A model generated the notes under the pieces. The model saw nothing but the letters and a program-made list of their open reading frames with translations. It searched no databases and was not told the origin of the DNA. A stretch of 64,000 nucleotides of DNA from Stutzerimonas stutzeri (lineage in GTDB: Bacteria; Pseudomonadota; Gammaproteobacteria; Pseudomonadales; Pseudomonadaceae). The stretch covers positions 434,001 to 498,000 of the forward strand of contig NZ_JAMOHZ010000001.1 in the NCBI RefSeq assembly GCF_024448715.1, written 5' to 3'. Both the position numbers and the translations under genes were made by a program. Positions 57,273 to 63,705 of this stretch are shown one piece after another; the stretch's first letter is position 1; each line of letters begins with the position of its first letter.

Positions 57273-60200
57273 ATGAGCAACGACCCGTACACAAAGATCA
57301 AGTCCCAGGGTGGTCCGTTTGACACCCTCATCAAGGAAGCCGCTGACACCCACGGGGTTTCCTACGCGCTACTCCACAAGCAGCTATTCCTTGAGTCCTC
57401 CTTCGACCCGAATGCTAAGAGCCCAACGGGTCCCCGAGGCATCGGTCAGTTCACCAAGGCCACCGGCAAGGCTTATGGCTTGGTCAACGAGGAGGACTTC
57501 TACGATCCTGCCAAGTCAATCGACGCAGCCGCTCGGCACATGAAGGACAACCTGAAGCTCGCCGGTGGTGATGAGATGAAGGCTCTCTTGGCGTACAACC
57601 AAGGGGCTGGCAAGTTGGGTCGCCCCCAGCTCGAAGCATATGACCGAGGGGACTTTGGGTCCATCTCGGAGGAGGGCCGGAACTACATGGCGAAGCTGGC
57701 GGATGTCGCTAAGGTCGGCAAAACGACTGAGCTTACCGACTTCGTAAAGCCCTCAAGCGCCTCCGTCGAGGCCGGAGCTATCCCGTTTAATGGCTCGTCC
57801 ATGCACATGGGTGGCAAGGAAGTCCCCGAGAAAACCCAGGGCTTCAAGGAGCTGCTCCACGAGACCACTGGCCGCACTGATGATAATGAGGACCCTCGGT
57901 TCTTCGAGGGCACCGGCATGGCGATTGAAGGTGAACTGGAGCTGTCCCCGCTTGGGATGGCTATTCGTGCCGCTTTAGCAAGCGATGAGTTGGACTTCAG
58001 TGAGTCGTTCGCGATGTTGCACGATGCCCGTAATGATCCGTTTCAAGGCGGAAAACTCACCGACTGGACCGAGGATGATTATGACAAGGTCCGCGCTTCT
58101 GGCCTCGATCCACAGTTCTATGATGTCGTTCTCCGTGGTCGCCGGGAGAACTTCGAGTCGAACCTAAATCTGGCCCAGGAGAACCAGCGAACTGATCAGA
58201 TGATCCGTTCTCAGGGATTCGGCGCTCAGGTCATAGGAGGTGCCGCAGGGTCGTTTGGTGACCCTTGGACCTTGGTGAACCCAGCAAGGGCCACAGGTGT
58301 GAAACTTGGGCCCCGGATTGCTGGCGGGGCCATTACAGGTGGGCCGATAAATGGCTTTTCTGAATACGATTCGGCCAAGGCGTCAGGTCGAGAGGAGAAC
58401 CTGCTGATGGCTATTGCGGGTGGGGCTGCTTTCGGTGGGGTCCTCAATGGCATCTTCGGGCCTCGTCCGTCGACTACCAAGGCTTTTGAGATGATCGACG
58501 AGTACGACTTCCGGTCGTTCTCCGGTAGCTTGCATCGCCTTCAGAACCGCGAGAAAGCCCGTCTTGAGGGTCTTGAGGAAGACCCAGCGGCAATGCCGTA
58601 CCGGGTCGATATAGACGTAATCAAGGAGGACGCAGCGGTTCCCTACATGGATGTCCCATTCGATTCCGCAGCGGCTCGGATGCCAGACGGCACCATCATT
58701 AGTGGTGGGTCACCCTTGAATCCAAAGACGCTCAAGGATTTCCGCGAGATTGACCCCGAGCCTGTACGTGCTAACGCTGGGGTTCGCCTGGGGAACATCA
58801 CCGAAATTGGCCTAATGCTTGGCCGGTCTCAGGACCTTGAGATTCGGGGTCTCGCTAATGATCTGTTCCGGTCACCTACAGGGTATCAGGACGCCTCTAA
58901 TGGTAAGTTCGGGGCTACCGCTTCGGACATCGTGGATCGCCTCAGGGCTCAGGATAACGTGGCGCATAACGAGTTCCGTGGGATTCTTGATGAGACACTG
59001 AGCGACCCTTACTGGCACAACCAGTCACTATCAGCAGCAGCCAAGGAGGAAGTAATCAGCCGCAAGGTGGTTGAGGCTATGGAGGACCCTACTGGCAATC
59101 ACCGGCTAAACCCAGCTGAGCAAAAGCTACTTCAGTCGCTCAAGAAGCACATGGAACAGAAGTGGCTGTTCATCGAGAACCCCGGCCAGTTCGGCAACCC
59201 GAGAGCTAAAAGTCTCCTCAGCGAGACGAGGCACCAAGGCAGCTACTTCCCTCAGCGATACAGCACCCACGCCAAGCAGATGATGATTCAAAAGCTTGGT
59301 GGTGCTGATGGGTTACAGGAAGCTATCGCCCGGTCCTGGCTTACCAGTTACGCCAAGCGTCCGGCCACGCGAGCCCGTGTGGAGAAGATGATCGAGGAGA
59401 AGCTGAAGGCCGAAGGGATCGAGAAGCCGACCGCTGAGGAAGTCATGCAGGCAGTCCAGAAGTACGCCAAGGATAAGGCTTACGGTATCAGTCACACCGA
59501 CCAATTCAACAGTAGCTCAATCATTGAGGAACACCTAAAGGACGGCGCTGGGCTGGGAAACAATGCGTACCTCGAAGCGCGGAACCTGTTCGATTCGGAC
59601 GTTAAGGTAAACCTGCCAGATGGGACGCTGTTCTCCGTGAATGACCTCCGTGAATTCGCTGTGATGCGTGTGGTCCCTCAGTACGATCGCCGTGTTAACG
59701 GTGACATCGCCATCATGGGCGGCACTGGGAAGTCCACTGAGGAACTCAAAGCAATCGCAGAGAAGGCCAAGCAGCGCGCGCGCGGCGCTGATGGTAACCA
59801 AGAGGCAGATGCCCTCATGGGTGCCCTCAAGTTGCTCACCGGGCGCTCCCGTAGGGCCAAGCCAGAGGATGCCTTCGAGACGATGCTGCGGGCCACCATG
59901 GATGTTGGGTTCGTCACGAAGAACGCCTTCATGGGCATTCAGAACTTCACTGAAGCGGCCAGTCTGGTGGTCAAGGGGCACCTGAAGATGCTCACCCATG
60001 GTGTTCCGTATCTCAAGAACCTGACAACTGCTGGTACTAATCTGAGCCCTGAAGATATCAAGCAGGTGCACACCATAGTTTTCGGCAAGGAGCTAGATGA
60101 CCTTATTAGACCAACCCGGATGGACATCGTGGATCGCCTGAGGGAGCGTCATGGGGAGTTCTGGGCGCAAGCCGCTGGGGCAACCAAGTGGGCAACGGGA

Positions 60201-61232
60201 GAACTTGCAGCTCGCTCTCCGTTCACGGCGTTCCTCCGGGAAACCAGCAACTACATCATGGACGCTGGACGCCAAGGGGTCATCGTGGACCTTGCAGATA
60301 ACGTGCTTAATGGCACGAGGTCCAGTCTGTTCACTGACGCTCGGCTTCGCTCAGCGAGCATCACACCGGAGCAGATGGCAGGCATTGAGGAGCTCATCAG
60401 GTCTCACTTCAGGCGTGCCGCCGACGGTAAGTGGAGCTTGGAGAACCCTGAGGCTCTCGCAGCGGACCCCCGCTCAATGGACCTTTGGCGTCTGGGTGAT
60501 GCTGTGGCCGATGAGACGATCCTAAGGCCGCATAAGGTTTCCTATCAGATGGTCGAACAGAAATCGGCTTACTGGGCGGCAGCTCTGCAATTCAAGATGT
60601 TCGTTCTACGAAGCATCAATGCCCGAGTGATGCGCGGATGGTGGGAGTCGACCCAAGGCGGAAAGCAGCAGGCTTTCGACCAAGCGCTAAAAGGCATCGT
60701 GTCGGTTGGATTGGCTACTGGGTTCTATGCGGCCCAGGCGCACATGAAGTCCTTCGGGATGCCCGAGCGGGAACGTGGTGACTACCTGAAGAAAGCCCTT
60801 GATCCCAACATGCTGGCCTATGCGGCATTGTCGCGGAGTTCGCACGTTGGGGCTCCCTTGGGTGCTGCTGGTTTCCTGGCGGCTCCCCTTGGTATGGACA
60901 TGGCGGCAGCAGTGCGAACGTCAATCCTACCGAGACAGGATCACAAGGAGCGTGACGACCAGCCCATCAAGTATGGTGCCCTACGGTCCAGCGACATTCA
61001 GGACTTCGGGTCACGCTTGGCTGAGCAGGTCCCAGCGGCTCAAGTGGTGGCGAACGGGTTCCAAGGGGTCAACTCAGCGCTGGGCCTGATGGCTGATAAG
61101 CGTGGCAGTGATGCTCAGGGATACCGAACGGCTCTATGGAACGCCTTGCGTCACTTCGTTCCGAACGACCCAGGTAGCCAAAACCTAATGCTTCGATTGG
61201 CTGAGGCTCACGGGGTCGATAAGGCCCGGTAA
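57273..61232 (+). CDS. T7 gp16-like internal virion protein with lytic transglycosylase domain
   Basis: 1319 residues, almost exactly the length of T7 gp16 (1318). The first 150 residues are an SLT-type lytic transglycosylase: LLHKQLFLESSFDPNAKSPTG with the catalytic Glu near 40, GIGQFTKATGKAYGL near 56-70 and LLAYNQGAGKLG near 107-118. The long remainder has glycine/alanine-rich hydrophobic stretches (AQVIGGAAGSFGDPWTL, MAIAGGAAFGGVLNGIFG) like those that insert into the inner membrane during DNA ejection. The frame is intact, so it is not an obvious relic. It is preceded by promoter 1 and followed by a terminator; no gp14, gp15 or tail genes accompany it. Confidence 0.88.
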   Translation: MSNDPYTKIKSQGGPFDTLIKEAADTHGVSYALLHKQLFLESSFDPNAKSPTGPRGIGQFTKATGKAYGLVNEEDFYDPAKSIDAAARHMKDNLKLAGGDEMKALLAYNQGAGKLGRPQLEAYDRGDFGSISEEGRNYMAKLADVAKVGKTTELTDFVKPSSASVEAGAIPFNGSSMHMGGKEVPEKTQGFKELLHETTGRTDDNEDPRFFEGTGMAIEGELELSPLGMAIRAALASDELDFSESFAMLHDARNDPFQGGKLTDWTEDDYDKVRASGLDPQFYDVVLRGRRENFESNLNLAQENQRTDQMIRSQGFGAQVIGGAAGSFGDPWTLVNPARATGVKLGPRIAGGAITGGPINGFSEYDSAKASGREENLLMAIAGGAAFGGVLNGIFGPRPSTTKAFEMIDEYDFRSFSGSLHRLQNREKARLEGLEEDPAAMPYRVDIDVIKEDAAVPYMDVPFDSAAARMPDGTIISGGSPLNPKTLKDFREIDPEPVRANAGVRLGNITEIGLMLGRSQDLEIRGLANDLFRSPTGYQDASNGKFGATASDIVDRLRAQDNVAHNEFRGILDETLSDPYWHNQSLSAAAKEEVISRKVVEAMEDPTGNHRLNPAEQKLLQSLKKHMEQKWLFIENPGQFGNPRAKSLLSETRHQGSYFPQRYSTHAKQMMIQKLGGADGLQEAIARSWLTSYAKRPATRARVEKMIEEKLKAEGIEKPTAEEVMQAVQKYAKDKAYGISHTDQFNSSSIIEEHLKDGAGLGNNAYLEARNLFDSDVKVNLPDGTLFSVNDLREFAVMRVVPQYDRRVNGDIAIMGGTGKSTEELKAIAEKAKQRARGADGNQEADALMGALKLLTGRSRRAKPEDAFETMLRATMDVGFVTKNAFMGIQNFTEAASLVVKGHLKMLTHGVPYLKNLTTAGTNLSPEDIKQVHTIVFGKELDDLIRPTRMDIVDRLRERHGEFWAQAAGATKWATGELAARSPFTAFLRETSNYIMDAGRQGVIVDLADNVLNGTRSSLFTDARLRSASITPEQMAGIEELIRSHFRRAADGKWSLENPEALAADPRSMDLWRLGDAVADETILRPHKVSYQMVEQKSAYWAAALQFKMFVLRSINARVMRGWWESTQGGKQQAFDQALKGIVSVGLATGFYAAQAHMKSFGMPERERGDYLKKALDPNMLAYAALSRSSHVGAPLGAAGFLAAPLGMDMAAAVRTSILPRQDHKERDDQPIKYGALRSSDIQDFGSRLAEQVPAAQVVANGFQGVNSALGLMADKRGSDAQGYRTALWNALRHFVPNDPGSQNLMLRLAEAHGVDKAR

Positions 61233-61257
61233 GCCACAGGTTCCACGCCCCTCAATG

Positions 61258-61311
61258 AAAACGGAAGGTAAGCCGTGCGAGAAATCGTTGCGGCCCCTTC
61301 CGTTTTTTTTT
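61258..61311 (+). terminator. Terminator after the gp16-like gene
   Basis: AAAACGGAAGG (61258-61268) pairs with CCTTCCGTTTT (61296-61306), followed by more T. The loop is long (27 bases). It lies 26 bases after the stop. Confidence 0.75.
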
Positions 61312-61469
61312 CGGCCTCGCATTGATCGCCTCGAAGTGGTCACCACAACGCCTGGGCCTCAGGCAACCGTTGAGATTCACCAATGGACCACAAGCGGAGA
61401 CGCCAAGGTCTTTATCTATCAATTGGCCGACATACTGGGTCGGATCGAAATCACGAGATAACAACCAAA

Positions 61470-62162
61470 ATGAAAAACAACGCCAACACAACGCAAACCA
61501 ATAACAACGCTATGCAGTTCACCAAGCAGTCCTTCATGGGGATAGAGCTGGACATACTCGTGGGTCACCCAGAGCATGACATCCTGTTCATTGCTACTCA
61601 GGTGGCACGGGCAGCGGGCTTGAAGGACCCAAAAGGTGCCGTGAACAAGGCCAGAAGACTGAGCCACTATGGGGTCTCTCTTAGCGATGTGCTGGTGGCG
61701 CATTCCGCCACTTGTGGTATTCCAGCAGACGATCAGGGGCATCGCCTACGCTCTACCACCGTGCTATTCACCGAGCGTGAAACCTACGAGATGCTCGCAA
61801 GGGGTAACGCGCCTCAGTCCCAGCCGTTCCGCGATTGGGTCTTCGGTGAGGTGCTCCCATCGATCCGCAAGAAGGGCTCTTACAACGTCAACGAGTCCAC
61901 CACCAAGGAGGGCATGCAGTTCTCCGGGGAGTTCGCAGCGCTTCACGCCAAGATCAATGGACTGGAGGCGATGCTCAAGGAGCTTCTGGGGCGTCCTGTA
62001 GCCGGTGCTGCTGAGCCAAGTCCCTACGAGGGGACCACTATGTCCTCTCTTTCGGACAACCTCCTATTCGACCGCCGTACCTTCCGTGAAGTCGGTGAGT
62101 CTATCGGGCTGGTTCGCCCTGGGATCGACAAGCTGGAACCCTATGTCCTGCCGGTCACTTGA
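61470..62162 (+). CDS. Bro-N domain protein (phage antirepressor-like)
   Basis: About 230 residues from the ATG at 61470; the start is uncertain because no ribosome site is clear (an ATG at 61512 is the alternative). The Bro-N domain is plain: ILFIATQVARAAGLKDPKGAVNKARR and later NAPQSQPFRDWVFGEVLPSIRKKGSY. The last 90 residues are a separate region with a short helical stretch (AALHAKINGLEAMLKELLG) and an unrecognised tail. Bro-N proteins of phages often act as antirepressors or DNA-binding regulators. It lies after a terminator and has no CCTCACT promoter of its own, so its transcription differs from that of its neighbours. Confidence 0.8.
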   Translation: MKNNANTTQTNNNAMQFTKQSFMGIELDILVGHPEHDILFIATQVARAAGLKDPKGAVNKARRLSHYGVSLSDVLVAHSATCGIPADDQGHRLRSTTVLFTERETYEMLARGNAPQSQPFRDWVFGEVLPSIRKKGSYNVNESTTKEGMQFSGEFAALHAKINGLEAMLKELLGRPVAGAAEPSPYEGTTMSSLSDNLLFDRRTFREVGESIGLVRPGIDKLEPYVLPVT

Positions 62163-62167
62163 TGAGC

Positions 62168-62190
62168 CAAAAGTCCTCACTAAAAGGAGG
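62168..62190 (+). promoter_or_regulatory. T3/T7-like phage RNA polymerase promoter 2
   Basis: CAAAAGTCCTCACTAAA followed by AGGAGG. Compared with the T3 promoter core CCTCACTAAAGGGAG it matches all but one base, and its AGGAG start recalls the A-initiating T7 phi-2.5 and phi-OL promoters. Identical over 25 bases to promoter 3. The predicted start is 62185, 36 bases before the HNH gene. Confidence 0.78.
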
Positions 62191-62217
62191 ACACAACAGT
62201 CCTCACCTTTGGAGGAC
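62173..62217 (+). promoter_or_regulatory. Four-segment alternating hairpin upstream of the HNH gene
   Basis: GTCCTC (62173-62178) and GAGGAC (62187-62192) are repeated as GTCCTC (62199-62204) and GAGGAC (62212-62217). Segment 4 holds the ribosome site of the gene at 62221. Segments 1-2 and 3-4 can pair, or 2-3 can pair and free segment 4. Segment 1 lies upstream of the predicted start of promoter 2 and is missing from its transcript. Confidence 0.6.
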
Positions 62218-62220
62218 AAC

Positions 62221-62760
62221 ATGAAAACAATCAAACCGCTTCCCGATCTTGAAGAACTGCGACGTTGCTTCAAAGTTAACCCAGAGTGCCCATCCGGCTT
62301 AGAACGGATCGGCGCACCAAGCCCCGTGCCGGGTGGGCGTGCTCGTATTGGCAAGCTCGGAGCGACTGGGGGAATTGGCTCTGACGGGTACTGGCGCGTC
62401 AACTTCAAGGGCTCAAGCTACCGTATCCATCGGATAATCTGGGCGCTTACTCATAACCGGGACCCGCTGGAGCTTGTGGTAGATCATCGGGACGGGGACG
62501 TTCTGAACAATCACCCTGACAACCTGAGGGCCTGTACCGAAGCTGAGAACCTTCAGAACAAGCGATCCCCTGGACGGCGAGACGGCGCGGTCTCGGTGGG
62601 GCTCCCTAAAGGCGTGAAACGAAAGGGGGACGTTTACGTCTTCACGATCATGGTGCGTGGGGAGGTCCATGTGGCTGAGCTGGCGAACTCAAAGGCCGCT
62701 CATGACTATGCCCGACAGGTCCGCGATGAGCTACATGGTGAGTTTGCACGGCACGACTGA
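62221..62760 (+). CDS. HNH endonuclease with AP2-like C-terminal domain
   Basis: 179 residues. The HNH core is in YRIHRIIWALTHN and VVDHRDGDVLNNHPDNLRA (near 68-104), and the C-terminal domain (VYVFTIMVRGEVHVAELANS ... ELHGEFARHD) resembles the AP2-type DNA-binding domain of the HNH homing endonucleases common in T7-like phages. The ATG at 62221 has GGAGG 5 bases upstream. It may act as a homing nuclease, as a packaging-related nuclease or against a rival phage genome; sequence alone does not decide. Confidence 0.85.
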   Translation: MKTIKPLPDLEELRRCFKVNPECPSGLERIGAPSPVPGGRARIGKLGATGGIGSDGYWRVNFKGSSYRIHRIIWALTHNRDPLELVVDHRDGDVLNNHPDNLRACTEAENLQNKRSPGRRDGAVSVGLPKGVKRKGDVYVFTIMVRGEVHVAELANSKAAHDYARQVRDELHGEFARHD

Positions 62761-62782
62761 GCGGCAGTAGCACGCCAGTAGC

Positions 62783-62805
62783 CAAAAGTCCTCACTAAAA
62801 GGAGA
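62783..62805 (+). promoter_or_regulatory. T3/T7-like phage RNA polymerase promoter 3 (phi-OR/phi-OL-like position)
   Basis: Same CAAAAGTCCTCACTAAA core as promoter 2, followed by AGGAGAGG; the predicted start is 62800. It reads into a stretch of about 570 bases without a gene. In T7 such a promoter (phi-OR, phi-OL) lies near each genome end and serves replication and packaging. Confidence 0.78.
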
Positions 62806-63030
62806 GGCCCTTGGTGCCCTCCCTTCGACTTCCCAAGGTCAGCCAATAAGCTGACTCAGGGTGACCCTTCATACCTGATCGTCCGACCGTGACAGCGCTC
62901 AAGCCGTTGACTACGGTTGACCTCAGGCCCGGTAGTCGAGCCGGGGTGAGCTGTAAGTAAGCCGGGTGTGTCCCGGTCGTCTTTGGGAGGTGGTGGCCCC
63001 AGTGACGCTTACAGACGCGGGTGGCTTTTA
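62806..63030. other. Non-coding region resembling a T7-type terminal repeat / concatemer junction
   Basis: No reading frame. The order of small motifs follows the T7 terminal repeat as I remember it: CGGTTGACCT near 62923-62932, a G/C-rich hairpin (CCCGG...CCGGG) after it, GTCTTTGGG near 62979, and TTACAG near 63009. It starts directly behind promoter 3. Promoter plus junction is the minimal signal a T7-like phage uses to process and package concatemers. Confidence 0.45.
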
Positions 63031-63305
63031 CTTAAAGATTACTGAGAGATCATCTTCTTATTCTCTTTAAATAATCTTTAACTCAGTGATTTCTCTGAGG
63101 TTCTCTGAGACCTTTGGTTCTCCTAAAGTTGGGCAGGTCTTGCCAGACCATGACCCTGATTGCTAAAGGTCGGAGCCCTCATATCTCACGGGCGTCAAAG
63201 CGACAGCTTAGGTGGCCCGGTGCGTCAGTCCAAAGGGTTGAGCCTGGGCACCTTAGACAAGACCGCTCAGACCATCGACCCCACTTGTCACCACTGAAAT
63301 ACCAG
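63031..63305. other. AT-rich then mixed non-coding region
   Basis: 63,036-63,125 is AT-rich with an inverted AAAGATTA/TAATCTTT pair (from 63039 and 63065) and repeated TTCTCTGAG. CCTAAAG-type heptamers (CTCCTAAAG near 63119, GCTAAAGG near 63163) recall the short repeats at T7 genome ends. I see no convincing gene; a longer open frame here is interrupted by the terminator at 63306. Confidence 0.4.
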
Positions 63306-63342
63306 AAGCTCCTCGACCGTAACGGGTCTTGGGGCTTTTTTT
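63306..63342 (+). terminator. T-phi-like terminator
   Basis: AAGCTCC-TC-GACC (63306-63318) pairs with GGTC-TT-GGGGCTT (63325-63337), then a T-run. The right half AACGGGTCTTGGGGC closely resembles the same part of the T7 T-phi terminator (AACGGGTCTTGAGGGG), which supports descent from a T7-like phage. Confidence 0.75.
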
Positions 63343-63375
63343 CGCAATACCTGACAATTACAGTAGGATATTCCT

Positions 63376-63549
63376 ATGGGCAAGCTAAAGGCTGCTTACT
63401 GGCTGCTGGTGGTTCTGCCCTGGGTCATCTCTTTAGCCGCTGGGATGGCCGTGAGAATCCGGCAGAAAAATCAGAGAGCCCATATCAATATGAAACCCAG
63501 CGCCCAATCCCCCGTGCCGCCCCCTCGGTTCCTTGGGTCTCTAAGGTAA
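63376..63549 (+). CDS. Small membrane protein (57 residues)
   Basis: MGKLKAAYWLLVVLPWVISL is followed by AAGMAVRIRQKNQ and a proline-rich tail, ending at TAA 63547-63549. One transmembrane helix (about 7-26), then a basic region. AGGA lies 8 bases before the ATG. Too short for automatic calling but the start site and composition look real. It could be a small holin or a superinfection-exclusion protein; no homology is recognised. It lies just behind the T-phi-like terminator, so it needs its own promoter or read-through. Confidence 0.6.
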   Translation: MGKLKAAYWLLVVLPWVISLAAGMAVRIRQKNQRAHINMKPSAQSPVPPPRFLGSLR

Positions 63550-63620
63550 ACCGTGGGTCGTCTGGGCAATCAAACGGGTGCCCCGCTCGCCTATTCCGTG
63601 CACTGCCTTGGGGCTGTAAG

Positions 63621-63650
63621 TGTTAGAACTCTGTTCAGTCAGTGTTAGAC
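63621..63650 (+). promoter_or_regulatory. Right putative integrase arm-type sites
   Basis: TGTTAGAA at 63621-63628 and TGTTAGAC at 63643-63650, matching the two motifs in the integrase gene near the left end. They sit about 315-340 bases inside attR. Confidence 0.4.
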
Positions 63651-63705
63651 ATTAGGGATATGATGCCGCTACGCTTGGCACACTCGCTCAATCCTTACGA
63701 TTGAA

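Noticed and set aside
61255-61461. 68-codon open frame between the gp16-like and Bro-N genes
   Set aside because: Its first part is the terminator hairpin itself and no start after the hairpin has a ribosome site. The later residues look somewhat protein-like, so it is only weakly excluded.
63114-63626. 170-codon open frame at the right end of the element
   Set aside because: It has no ribosome site, an unlikely composition and runs straight through the terminator at 63306-63342. The 57-residue frame at 63376 in another phase has better start signals.
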